From CAWGMT01 sp963823675 (lineage in GTDB: Bacteria > Planctomycetota > Planctomycetia > Isosphaerales > Isosphaeraceae), in NCBI GenBank assembly GCA_963823675.1, contig CAWGMT010000028.1, forward strand, positions 1 through 64,000: DNA of 64,000 bases, read 5' to 3'. Below are positions 18,617 through 28,703 of the stretch, piece after piece. Under the pieces are notes generated by a model, which was not told where the DNA came from, made no database searches, and worked only from the letters and a program-made list of their open reading frames with translations. Within the stretch, counting starts at the first letter, position 1. Each line of letters starts with the position of its first letter. The translations under genes and the position numbers were made by a program.

Positions 18617-21021
18617 CAGTCGGCCTCCTTCGGTCGCCGGATGGCCGCGACAAAGTCCGTGAGCAATCCCGGGTCAAATGAGTCTTTGGTCTGCCGGATC
18701 ACTTCCGTCGAGACGCTCTTGAAGCGTTCCTTGCGGTGATTAAAGGGAGGCGCCACGTAGACCGCGCTCTTCGGAATGGGTCGCGAATCCCGGTAGCCGG
18801 CGGCTTTCTGTAGATCCCGAATCTTGAAGTCCACCCAGTGCATGCCGGCAGCGCCGTAATAAATCAACGCCGCGTCACAATCGCGCAGGTTCTGGATGTG
18901 GATCTGCTGAACCTCGGATTCTTCCGCCTCGAAACCCGGCAAGCTGACTTCAACTCCTTGGTCGTAGAAAAGATCTTCCAGCGGCTCGAGGGCGGCCTCA
19001 TCCTGCTGATCGCAAATCAGGTACACCCGCGGCGCCGCGCCGGTTGTGGGCTTTGGCGGCGGCTTGTCACGCTCGGCCTGCTCGCGCTCCCAGCGTGTCC
19101 GCAGTAACACCTTGAGGTTTTCCAGCGTATCGGCGATCACCTCGGCACCCGTGACCGTACGGGGATCAGACTTGAGTAGACGAATGAACGAGGTCTGGCG
19201 GTCGTCCCTGGGCTCTAGTCCTTTGGGAATCCAGATCAGTCGCTTCAGCGCAGAATTGTCGCAGAATCTGGCCGCCACCTGGTTTTGCAGGGCGACCATC
19301 GACAGATCGGTCGCCTCGGGCACGAGTCCGAAATGCTCGCCGACGAAATGGATGGCGACGTCGGCCTGCGCCAGGCAACTTTGCACCACTGCCACCAGCT
19401 CGCTGGCGACCAGCGGCAACGGCTGCTTCGGGACAACGGTGTGCCCCAGTTCGACCAGCTCGCGCCGCAACTGGTCCCGCTGAGGTTCGAGGTCCGAAGT
19501 CGTGGCGGCCAGGAAGATGGTTTTCGGATTGGCGGTTCGCTTTTCACTCGAGTGAGCAGGGTCTCCCAGGTACTTGAGGACCTGGGAGATATCGTAGGCG
19601 ACGTCATACACCCGCTCGTGGAAGCGTTGCAGCGCGGTGTTCCCAAACGCCTCGTCGAATTCCCGCAACCGGCCCGAAACCGGGTCGCGCTCGAAGAACT
19701 CGTAGGGCACTAGGCCGGTGTACAGCGCACGAAGGTCGGGGGGCAGCTCGTCGGCGTCCACTGGCGTCTTGATGACGTTCAACAGCCGGCTGCGATTGTC
19801 GACCTCGAACCGTCCAGAATCCGTCGCACTTTTCCAGAACGATTCCACGATCCGATGGCACCCGTTCGAACGTGCGAATGGGGGCGAGAGGACCGAGACC
19901 ACCGTTTTGGCCTGGGGCATCTGCTGGAGGACCGCGGACTCGATCTCGGTAGAATCCGACGCGTCTGGCTGCTTGACGACGGCCACCTGCTTACCGGAAA
20001 GCTGCGCCACGCGCAACTGGAGATTTTGCTCCAACTGGGAAACCCAGCCCTGACGCCCCGACACGACCGGTTGGTCGTCCAGGCTCGCGTACGTGATCAC
20101 GATATCGCTCTGGGCGATCTCGTGCGGATCGGGCAGGGCCGCCACGGTCGAGCGGCGGGGCCCCGTGTCATCGAGGTCGCGCTCCAGGTTCTTGAGGTCC
20201 ACCAGCAGATCGCGGGCCGACTGGTACCGCCGCTCAACCTGTTTTGCCAGGAGCTTCAGCGTGATGCGTTCCAGCTCGGCTGGAACTTCGTAATTGAAAC
20301 GGGCGATGGCTTCGGGTTGTTTGTGGACCACATTGTCCAGGACTTCACCCATATTGACCCCGACAAACGGCGGGCGGCCCGTGAGCATAAAGTAGATGAC
20401 GGAGCCCAGACTGAACAGATCACTGCGTTTATCGACGGTCTTGCCGAGGGCTTGTTCGGGGCTCATGTACCGGGGCGTTCCCAGAAGTTGTCCTTCCTGA
20501 GTTTGATGTGGGGCGGCCGTCGGTCCCGGAGTATCCCAGGATTCCTGCTGCACGCGCTTGGCCAGGCCGAAGTCGAGGACCTTTACCACACCGCGCTCGG
20601 TCAAGCCGATGTTTTCGGGCTTGATGTCACGATGCACGATCCCGCGCGAGTGGGCGGCGTCGAGCGCATCGGCGACTTGAGCAGCGATCTGGATGACCCT
20701 GGAAATCTCCAGCGGTCCCTGATTCACCAGCGCGCCCAGCGACTGGCCTTCCACGAACTCCATGGCGATAAACGGCAGCGCGTCTTCGGTCTCGCCGACA
20801 TCGTAAACGACGCAGACATGGGGATGATTCAGCGCCGAAGCGGCTTTGGCCTCCGTCAAGAACCTCTGCCTGCGTGCCGGATCGCCCGCCACGTCGGCTG
20901 GCAAGAACTTGATCGCCGCCTTCCGGTCGAGACGTGTATCATCCGCTACGAACACTTCACCCATCCCGCCCGCGCCGAGCCGGGCGGTGATGCGATAGTG
21001 GCCAACCGTTGTGCCGATCAT
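18616..21021 (-). CDS. Ser/Thr protein kinase fused to TIR-like domains
   Basis: Of 801 residues, about 8-270 form a Hanks-type kinase with G-loop GAGGMGEV, AIK lysine, HRDIKPEN catalytic loop, DFG and GTPRYMSPEQ. No transmembrane helix follows, unlike most planctomycete kinases. After ~305 comes a TIR-like domain (SDIVITYASLDDQPVVSGRQ, then GWVSQLEQNL). At ~515-640 there is a second TIR/DUF4062-like domain (KTIFLAATTSDLEPQRDQLR, then ELVELGHTV). At ~680-790 there is a third TIR-like fold (RVYLICDQQDEAALEPLEDL, then DCDAALIYYG). TIR domains are protein-interaction or NAD-cleaving modules; which applies cannot be told here. The TGATG overlap with the nSTAND1 gene argues that the two act together. 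It is the first gene of the three-gene block and starts about 200 bases from the right-hand tmRNA-like repeats. Confidence 0.85.
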   Translation of the reverse strand: MIGTTVGHYRITARLGAGGMGEVFVADDTRLDRKAAIKFLPADVAGDPARRQRFLTEAKAASALNHPHVCVVYDVGETEDALPFIAMEFVEGQSLGALVNQGPLEISRVIQIAAQVADALDAAHSRGIVHRDIKPENIGLTERGVVKVLDFGLAKRVQQESWDTPGPTAAPHQTQEGQLLGTPRYMSPEQALGKTVDKRSDLFSLGSVIYFMLTGRPPFVGVNMGEVLDNVVHKQPEAIARFNYEVPAELERITLKLLAKQVERRYQSARDLLVDLKNLERDLDDTGPRRSTVAALPDPHEIAQSDIVITYASLDDQPVVSGRQGWVSQLEQNLQLRVAQLSGKQVAVVKQPDASDSTEIESAVLQQMPQAKTVVSVLSPPFARSNGCHRIVESFWKSATDSGRFEVDNRSRLLNVIKTPVDADELPPDLRALYTGLVPYEFFERDPVSGRLREFDEAFGNTALQRFHERVYDVAYDISQVLKYLGDPAHSSEKRTANPKTIFLAATTSDLEPQRDQLRRELVELGHTVVPKQPLPLVASELVAVVQSCLAQADVAIHFVGEHFGLVPEATDLSMVALQNQVAARFCDNSALKRLIWIPKGLEPRDDRQTSFIRLLKSDPRTVTGAEVIADTLENLKVLLRTRWEREQAERDKPPPKPTTGAAPRVYLICDQQDEAALEPLEDLFYDQGVEVSLPGFEAEESEVQQIHIQNLRDCDAALIYYGAAGMHWVDFKIRDLQKAAGYRDSRPIPKSAVYVAPPFNHRKERFKSVSTEVIRQTKDSFDPGLLTDFVAAIRRPKEAD

Positions 21022-21221
21022 GCGAATTGCGTCCTGTCGTTCAGCCCGTGATCCCCAAGCTGCCTGTGCCTAGCGGCTTTCTTCGCCGATGTCGAGCAAA
21101 CCCGAAGCGTGCTTGAGCCATCCATGCTAGCTCATCGTGCGGTCCGATTCCAGCATTCCGGACCTCATACACCTGGTATTCGTAGGCGTCGCTGAGTACA
21201 GGACATTGCGTTGTGGAATTC

Positions 21222-21327
21222 GGGACGCGGGTGCAATTCCCGCCGCCTCCACTTCTTGTGTTACAAGTCGTTTGGCCGCAGACGCTTACGTCTTCAAGGG
21301 ACGCGGGTAGGTTTCCCGCCGCCTCCA
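21222..21327 (+). repeat. tmRNA 3'-end-like tandem repeat pair, right copy (possible att site)
   Basis: The arrangement is the same as at 9151: two T-arm-like units starting 76 bases apart (21222 and 21298), in the same orientation. The first 30 bases equal those at 9151, including the same departure from the tmRNA T-loop consensus. The 46-base spacers of the two loci are also recognisably related (shared TCGTTTG, CTTA and GTC positions). Together the loci form direct repeats 12,071 bases apart around the kinase-TIR/nSTAND genes. Confidence 0.75.
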
Positions 21328-21416
21328 ACCCTTAGCGCAATTCCTGATCGACTGATCAGTGCACGTTCAATAGAGCCCACCCAAGTCCATCGGAGCGTGG
21401 CCCCGGACTTCAAGGG

Positions 21417-24355
21417 TCAGTGCGATTTTTCGGTCACCTCGAGCAAGGCCGCGGCTTCACCACGGAACCGGCTGAGTTCCTCATCCTTGGGCCTGTTCTT
21501 GTCTGTCCATCGGACGGCCTTGTCGTACCAGGAGCGTGCTGCCGACTTATCCCCGAGTCGCCAATGCGCCATGGCCAGGAAGAACCAATTGATCCCATCG
21601 CCACCTTTGCTGAGCTCCGTCGACTTCGTCAGGGCCTCGATCGCCGCCTTCCAGTCACCCCTTCGGTACTGCGCCACACCGAGCGTGTTCCAGCAGCCGC
21701 CCGCTCCGGGGGCGAGTTGTACGGCGAGGTTTCGCCCATCCGGCGTGAACGCCGCGCTCAGGATCACTCCGCCGGGTCGCAGCGGCGGACTGGCCGGCTG
21801 TTCCGTGGCCGCGTCATAGACACGAATCGACGTGCTCTTGCAGAGCCGGCCGCGCGCGCCGGTTGGGAGGACATGACGTCCATCCGGGCTGAAGATCGCG
21901 AGGGAGGCCCCGACGATTGTCCCGGGTTGGATCGTGGAGAAGCTCACGAGGGAGGGATCTCCAATCGGCATGCGGAATCTCTCGAGTCCTCTCGAGGGGC
22001 GGATCCACACTCGGATCAAGCCGCCGGTCGCCTCGGCCTGGAAGCGGCCGTCTGAGGAGAGTGCCACGTTCGTCACATTCTCGTGAAGGCCACGCTGATC
22101 GAGCAGTTTGCCATCGGGGACGGACCAGAGACGGGTTATCCCATCCATACCGCCGGTCAGGAGCCGTCGCCCGTCCGCGCTGAATGCAGCCGTCAGAACC
22201 GCGTGGGCGTGGTGCAGCTTGGAGCCGCTCTCCAGCCCGCTCGCGGCATCGACGAGCAGGGAGTACGGGATAAGGCCGCCCAGGAAGATATGCTGCTCCG
22301 ATCCGAGACAGAGATCCATACCGTCCTGTAGGACCCGAAGGACACCTCCTGTCTCGGCGTCACGCCAGAGTAACCGGAGTCCACGCTCGAGCTTGAAGTC
22401 GGTCGTAATCAGGGCTCTGTCGTGATCGGCATAAACGGGAGCGTAGAGCTGGCCTTGGGCCGACTTCGAATGGTGAAGGTGCGGCACGGGATCGAAGAGG
22501 GGCTGGTCTCTGCCGCCGTTGCGACCGATCGCAAAGACGCGGGCGTTACCGTCGCCGCACGTGGTGACGATCCGATCGGAGCGCGAGTTGAAGGTCAGTA
22601 ACTCCACCGGTTGTGGATGGACCAGCTCGGGGGTGACAAATCGGCTCTCTTGACAATCCCAGACGCGTACGATTTCGCTGGCGAACGCAAGATACCTGCC
22701 ATCCTTATTGAAGGTGACGGCGCGAATCGTCCCGCGGTGGGCGATGCGAGCGACACGATTCCATCGTGCGTACTCGAAAACCTCGACTTCGCCGGATTTC
22801 CGGCCGATTGCGAGCCGCTTCCCGTCCGGGCTCCAGGCCGCGCTCGTCGCAGTGGCCAGTTCACCCGGGAGTGGGATGGCCTCATCCCGCATGATGTCCC
22901 ATAAGATGCACTCAAAGGAGGAATTCACGGCCAGCAGGTGGGGTTCACGTGGATGAAACGCGAGGTTCTGCAACCGTGGTGCGTAGTGACGACGGGGGTC
23001 GCCGTCCTTATGCAAGGGTAGGCTTGTTGCGAAATGAAGGGCAGCCACGGGCTGTGAGATCGTTCGGCTCCAGGCGCGCGCCCGAGTCGTGTTGAAGCGG
23101 GAGCGCCGGGCATCGGACGGTGCGACTCGCGGTGCGCTCGCGAACCAGAGGACGGCCTGGGCCGGTTGGTCGCGCTCGGCGGCCATGAGGCCCTGTGCCG
23201 TGTACATGTCGGCCAGCGTGCTTGCCAGCGAGCGCCGGGACTCTTCGGACTCGGCCCGGCGTTGCTCGGCCAGGCCACGCTGTTTCCCTTCTTCCGCTCG
23301 TGCGGCCTCGGCCTGGCTGCGTGCGCTCTTCTCGGCTCCCAATCGATTCTCCGCAAGCCGTTCGGCATCCCGAGCCCGCATGGCTTGCCAGGTACTGACC
23401 ACGATCCCGACAACGAGCGCGGCAGCCACCAGGAGAACCGTCGAGATCGCTAACTTGTTGCGCCTGATAAGTCGGCGCATCCGATAGGCGGCCGACGGCG
23501 GGCACGCCTGCACCGGCCCGTCCTCCAGGTACCGGCGCAGATCCGCCGCCAGCCCGTTGGCCGTCTCATAGCGTCGGTTGCGGTCCTTCTCGAGCGCCTT
23601 CATCACGATCCAGTCCAGCTCTCCCCGCACCAGCCCGCGCAGCTTCTGCGGCTCGACGTGCCGGCAGGCCGCGATCGAGGGCAGCTCCTCGGTCGTCGAG
23701 AGCCGCAGGCTTGGCCGCGGTGATTCCTCCTCGCGAATCACCCGCAGCACCTCCAATTCTGGTGCGCGTGCTGCACGGCCTGGCAGACCGGGATGAACAG
23801 CTCGAGCCGTTCGCGGAGCGTCAGCCGGCTTTTGTCGCAGAACCGGGTGATGGGGATGCCCTTGACCAGCTCCATGACAAAGTAGGGGCGACGCGAGTCG
23901 GTCGTGCCGGCGTCGAGGACCTTGGCGATGTTGGGATGGTCCATGAGCGCCAGGGCTTGGCGCTCGGCGGCGAACCGGGCGAGCACCTGGCGGCTGTCCA
24001 TCCCGGCCTTGATAATCTTCAGTGCAACGGTTCGCCTCATTGGCCGGGTTTGCTCGGCCATGAAGACGGTGCCCATGCCTCCTTCGCCGATGGCCTGTAA
24101 GAGCCTGTACGGGCCGATGTCCGCACCAGCGTCCTCGGTGGCAGGAGCCGAGCCCACCGCGCGAGTGGCCGATGCGGCCGGAGATTCGAGGAAGTTCCCG
24201 GCCTGAAAGTGTGCGTCGATCAGCCTCTCGACCCGGCGACGCAGCTCATCGTCCGAGCCGCAGGTTTGGGCGATGAACGCGGCCCGTTCCTCGCCCGAGG
24301 CGATCCCGATCGCGCCGCAGAAGATGGAATCTAGGCTGGTTTCGTCATGCGCCAT
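21417..24355 (-). pseudogene. Ser/Thr kinase-WD40 gene with the catalytic core deleted
   Basis: From ATG 24355 the frame encodes a typical planctomycete kinase N-terminus (IGPYRLLQAIGEGGMGTVFM, TVALKIIKAGMDS, HPNIAKVLDAG, YFVMELVKGIPITRFC) and stops being homologous at QAVQHAHQ (~23755). The next recognisable residues, in another frame, are EVLRVIREEE at ~23750, which in relatives lie after the activation loop. The HRDLKP loop, DFG and APE segments (roughly 110-140 residues) are therefore missing. Downstream the frame is open for ~770 residues: kinase tail (SGLVRGELDWIVMKALEKDR-type), one transmembrane helix (KLAISTVLLVAAALVVGIVV), coiled coil, WD40-like repeats (e.g. AAFSADGRRLLTGGMDG) and a C-terminal TPR. 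It follows a DUF1559 gene by 8 bases, so the pair was probably an operon. It is not expected to be an active kinase. Confidence 0.8.
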
Positions 24356-24362
24356 GGTGGAA

Positions 24363-25424
24363 TCAGTAGCTGTCCGCGCTGATGACCTCGCCATTGGCCT
24401 TGGTGCCGAGGGCCCACCACGTGGCCTGGTTGATCGAATCCTTGGCAAACCGGACGCTGCCGTCGGCCATGAGTATGTTCACGCCGCCGGGGTGGTAGCT
24501 CCCGGCCTTGGAGAACTCGCACTCGCCGTTTGGGGTCGGGGCGTCGGTGCACCAGGACCAGGGATTCACCTGGGAGTTCGGCGTCGCCACGGTGTTGAAC
24601 AACGTGTCGGCCGCCCCGCCGCGCATCCAGTAATTGCCGCTGATGTTGTTGATGTTGGTTGCCGAATTATAGGCCGCGTTGCAGAGCTGCATTCCAGCCT
24701 GGACCGCGGGCCAACTCGCCGAGGCGTCGTAAACCTCCGCCGCGGCGAGAGTAACACCGAAAACACCCGTGGCCCGGTTCACATTGGCGGTCGAGCCATC
24801 GCCGACTAGCCCCTCCGAGAAGGCGATCGTATTCGACGTACCGTCAATACAGTTCTGAATGCCGTAGGATCTCCACCAGGTGAACAGCCCCGTACTGCCG
24901 GTTGTGACCTGAACGGTGGATGGGGTCGTGGTCGTGCCGAAGGAATCGAAGTAGCTGTTCAGGAGCGCCCCGCCCCCCGGGTTCGTCGCGACGCCCACGT
25001 TGGGATCGGACGGACACATGAATATTGCCACTTTGGTATTGTAGGCGGTTGATTGGATAGGGCCCGCTACAACTTGTGCCGTAGACACGCCGAAGTTGAA
25101 GTTGATTGAGTTGTAGAGCGTCGTCAGCTCCATGAACCCGAGCATCTGGGCTTGGGCACTGAGACCGTGAGGCCCCGAATAGGTATTAGGCGATATCTGC
25201 AAGTTCGCCGACGAGCCCATCGGGAAGCTCCCGAGCGCCTGGTGGTAGTTATGCAGGCCCAGCCCGATCTGCTTGAGATTGTTAACGCACTGGATGCGCC
25301 GCGCCGCCTCGCGGGCGGACTGGACCGCAGGCAAAAGCAGTGCGATCAGAACGGCGATGATCGCGATGACAACGAGCAATTCGATCAGTGTGAAACCCCG
25401 GCGACTTCGCTTTGGCTTGATCAT
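24363..25424 (-). CDS. DUF1559 pilin-like prepilin protein
   Basis: This 353-residue protein has a type IV-pilin-like N-terminus: basic leader, RRGFTLIELLVVIAIIAVLI, then ALLLPAVQSAREAARRIQC and NNLKQIGLGLHNYHQALGSF. That is the hallmark of the DUF1559 family, massively expanded in planctomycetes. The C-terminus holds the usual HPGGVNILMADGSVRF motif. The start at 25424 is chosen because it puts MIKPKRSRRGFTL right at the leader, preceded by AGGTGA. Such proteins are exported pseudopilins of unclear function. It lies directly upstream of the kinase relic, on the same strand. Confidence 0.9.
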   Translation of the reverse strand: MIKPKRSRRGFTLIELLVVIAIIAVLIALLLPAVQSAREAARRIQCVNNLKQIGLGLHNYHQALGSFPMGSSANLQISPNTYSGPHGLSAQAQMLGFMELTTLYNSINFNFGVSTAQVVAGPIQSTAYNTKVAIFMCPSDPNVGVATNPGGGALLNSYFDSFGTTTTPSTVQVTTGSTGLFTWWRSYGIQNCIDGTSNTIAFSEGLVGDGSTANVNRATGVFGVTLAAAEVYDASASWPAVQAGMQLCNAAYNSATNINNISGNYWMRGGAADTLFNTVATPNSQVNPWSWCTDAPTPNGECEFSKAGSYHPGGVNILMADGSVRFAKDSINQATWWALGTKANGEVISADSY

Positions 25425-25736
25425 GGTTAACTCACCTGATGGGTGCAATGATAGGATTCCCCAAAACCCGGCACGAGACTCCCCGGGCGGATGCGATGTG
25501 TGGCAGGACAATTCGGATATCGGTGGCGCCCGCGACGTTGACGGTAAGGGTCTGATTGCTGCCGCCGCTGCGAACTGTGCAGCCGCGGGCCGGCCACAGA
25601 CACTCTTGCATCCAGTTGCGTGGCCCACGCGGGTCCGCTACTCTTAGAACGAAACCGTTGGACGCGCCGACAAACGGTGTGCTATCGTGGCAGGTGCGCG
25701 AAGTACTTACCAAGGAGCTTCGAAGGCGGGCAATCG

Positions 25737-26360
25737 ATGAGCGAAGCCCCCGGCCCCACGGAACTGGCGACCACGCAGTTGCTGCCCTACCTGGCCAAGG
25801 GCGGCAACGAGGAAGCGTGGCGGGTCTTCGTCTTACGTTACCGGCCGCGCATTCTCCACTGGTGCCGACGGCTGCAAGCAGACGATGCCGAGGAGGTCGC
25901 TTCGCGCGTGCTGCACAAGCTGGTCGTCGGGCTGGCCCGCGGGGTGTACCGGCGGCACGCCCCTGGCACTTTCCGCGGCTGGCTGCGCCGGGTGGTCGGC
26001 AACGAGGTCGTGGATTTTCTCCGCCGGCAGCGCCCCGGCCAGCCGGCCGGCGACGTCCTCTCGTGCTGGCCCGACCCCGTCAGCGTTGACGAGCTGGCCG
26101 GCGAACTCGACCTAGAGTTACGGGCCGACTGCGAGCGCGCCGAGCAGATCTGTGTCCGCGTCCGCGGCCGCGTGCAACCGCACACCTGGGAGGCCTTCAC
26201 GCGGACGTACCTTCAGGGCCAGGAGATCCGCGAGGTTGCCCGCGACCTCGGCCTGACGCTCTCGGGCGTGTACAAGGCCCGCGACCGGGTCCGCCGGCTG
26301 CTGGAAGAGGAAGGGCAGGCCGAGCCCGCCCCCTCCGTCGGAAAAGGTACCCTCCCATGA
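25737..26360 (+). CDS. ECF-type RNA polymerase sigma factor
   Basis: This 207-residue protein has a sigma region 2 (~15-95: AWRVFVLRYRPRILHWCRRL, then DAEEVASRVLHKL, FRGWLRRVVGNEVVDFLRRQ) and a region 4 HTH (~150-195: IREVARDLGLTLSGVYKARD). The start at 25737 is preferred because upstream codons are not sigma-like and alignment to ECF factors begins here. Its TGA overlaps the ATG of the next gene (ATGA at 26357-26360), coupling it to a zinc-finger/kinase protein. Planctomycete ECF-STK groups are defined by this gene neighbourhood, in which the kinase is thought to control the sigma factor. The target promoters are not evident. Confidence 0.88.
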   Translation: MSEAPGPTELATTQLLPYLAKGGNEEAWRVFVLRYRPRILHWCRRLQADDAEEVASRVLHKLVVGLARGVYRRHAPGTFRGWLRRVVGNEVVDFLRRQRPGQPAGDVLSCWPDPVSVDELAGELDLELRADCERAEQICVRVRGRVQPHTWEAFTRTYLQGQEIREVARDLGLTLSGVYKARDRVRRLLEEEGQAEPAPSVGKGTLP

Positions 26361-28703
26361 GCACGCACCTGTGCGACGAGCAGATCAGCCGGCTCCTGAG
26401 CGGCACACTGCCCGACGACGAACTGGTTCAGGCCGACGCCCATCTTTGGCAGTGCCCCGACTGCCGGGACGCAATGCAGCGAAGGACGGAACCGACGCCG
26501 GACCTGCCCCCGCTCGGCGCCGCGATCCGAAGGTGCCGCTCCCCAGAGCGCCTTGCCCGCAGTGCCCGGCTACGAGATCCTGGGCGAGTTGGGCCGCGGC
26601 GGCATGGCGGTCGTTTACCAGGCCCGGCAGCTCCAGCCCAACCGCATCGTGGCGCTGAAGATGATCCGCGCCATTGAGCACGCCGGCTCAACAGAAAGGC
26701 TGCGGTTCCAGATCGAAACGGACGCGGTGGCCCGCCTGCAACACACGCATATCGTGCAACTGTACGAGGCAGGCGAGGTGGGTGGCCAGCCGTTCTTCTC
26801 GCTGGAGTTCTGCGACGGCGGCACGCTCGCCCAGCAGTGGAAGAAGCAGCGGCCCTCCCCGCGGGAGGCCGCCGGGTTGATCGAGACGCTGGCGCGGGCG
26901 ATGCACTACGCGCATCTGCGTGGGGTGGTCCATCGCGACTTGAAGCCGGGCAACGTGCTGCTGGCCGGGCCGGAGCGGGTGGCGAAGATCGCCGACTTCG
27001 GTCTGGCCAAGCGCATCGACGCCGAGGCCCGCGACGTGAGCCAGTCGGGCGCGATCATGGGCACAGCATCGTACATGGCGCCCGAGCAGGCGGCTGGCAA
27101 GGTCCACGACACCGGACCGGCGGCCGACGTGTACGGCCTGGGGGCGCTCTTGTATGAGTGCCTGACGGACCAGCCGCCGTTCTATGCAGAAACGGCCCTC
27201 GAGACGATGCAGCAAGTGCTGGAGCGAGAGCCGCTGCCGCCGTCGCGCCGGGGGGTAAGGGTGCCGCGCGACCTGGAGACGATCTGCTTGAAGTGCCTGA
27301 GCAAGGAGCCGGCTCGGCGTTTCGCCAGCGCCGAGGAGCTGGCCAACGACCTGCGGCTGTTCCAGGCTGGCGAGCCGATCCGGGCGCGTCCGGTCGGGAC
27401 GGCGGAGCGCACCTGGAAATGGGCGCGGCGGCGGCCGGCGCTCACGGCGCTTCTGGGCGTGGTACTGCTGGCGATGGTCGGCCTGTCGGCTCTGTCCGTG
27501 ATTGCGCTGGACCGCGAGCAGAAGGCGCACCGGGAAGCGGACAAGGCCACGAAGGCGCGCGACTTCCTGGTGCGAATCTTCCGCATCAAAGACATTCAGG
27601 CGGGCAACACGACCACCGCCCGGCAGATCCTCAACGAAGCCGAACAGCGCATCCCCATGGAGTTTGCCGATCAACAGGAGCTGCGCGACGAGCTGCTGGC
27701 GGCCATCGAAAATGTGAACCTCAATCTGGACCGGACTATTCCCGCCGCCATGATCCTGGAGGCACGTGGCGCCGTCAAGCTGCACACCCCCCGCGGCGGC
27801 AGCGCCCGGCCAGTGCCGCAAACGCTGCTCTATCCCGACGACCGCCTGAACCTGGCCGCGGATGCCAACGTGCAGCTCGTCTTTCTGTCCGACCTACACA
27901 AGGAACGGCTGCAACCGGGCCGGGAGGCGACCATCGGCCGCAAGGGCTGTTCACCGGCCGCCGCAGCGAGGGAGCGGGACGACAGCGTGCTGATGACGTT
28001 CGTACGTCTGCCGAAGGGGAGCTTCTACATGGGCTGGGACGGGAAGCCGGGTTCGGCGAAAGAGACGGAGATCAAAGAGGATTTCGAGATTGCGCTCCAT
28101 AACGTGACGCAGGGGCAGTGGGAGGCGATCATGGGCAACAACCCGAGCTGGTTCTCTCGTACGAACGGCGGCAGGAACTGGGTTCTGGACGTCTCCGATG
28201 AAGAGCTGAAGCTGTTTCCGGTCGAAAATGTGTCCTGGTATGACGCCCAGCAGTTTATCAAGAAGCTGAATGAAAAAGAGCGCGGGCGTGGTTATTTGTA
28301 CCGCATGCCAAGTGAGGCGGAATGGGAATACGCCTGTCGAGGCGGGGCCACTTCTGAGGAAGAATGCTCGTACCACTTCTACTTCGATAGGCCAACTAAC
28401 GACCTGTCGTCAGAAAAGGCGAACTTCAACGGCAACGAGCCGTTCGGCAAGGCACCGACGGGGCCATGGCTCACGCGGCCGACACGGGCGGGGGCCTATC
28501 CCTCGAACAGATTGGGTCTGTGCGACATGCACGGCAATGTGTGGCAATGGACCGACACGGCGCGGCGCTCGGACCGGGTGGACCGGGGCGGCAGTTGGCG
28601 CGACTCCAGCCGTAGCTGCCGGGCGGGGGAACGCTTCGAGCTCCCGCCGACAGTCCAGGGCATGAACCTCGGCTTCCGTCTTGCCCGAGTTCCCGTGCGG
28701 TAG
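26357..28703 (+). CDS. Zinc-finger / Ser-Thr kinase / FGE-sulfatase fusion, with frame break
   Basis: The start overlaps the sigma gene. The first ~60 codons form an anti-sigma-like zinc-finger module (LCDEQISRLLSG, then HLWQCPDCRDAMQRR). At about 26545 the frame changes (RCRSPE to SALPAVPGYEIL) and the kinase continues in the frame open from 26553. Counted from 26553: G-loop GRGGMAVV, HRDLKPGN (~127), DFG (~148), GTASYMAPEQ, one transmembrane helix (~297-320, ALLGVVLLAMVGLSALSVIA), a short linker domain, and from ~480 a formylglycine-generating-enzyme-like domain (FVRLPKGSFYMG, VTQGQWEAIMG, YRMPSEAEWEYACRGG, DMHGNVWQW, DRGGSW, GFRLAR). Expected role: membrane-bound sensor kinase acting on the coupled sigma factor, with the FGE-like module outside. 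The frame break could be a sequence error. Confidence 0.85.
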
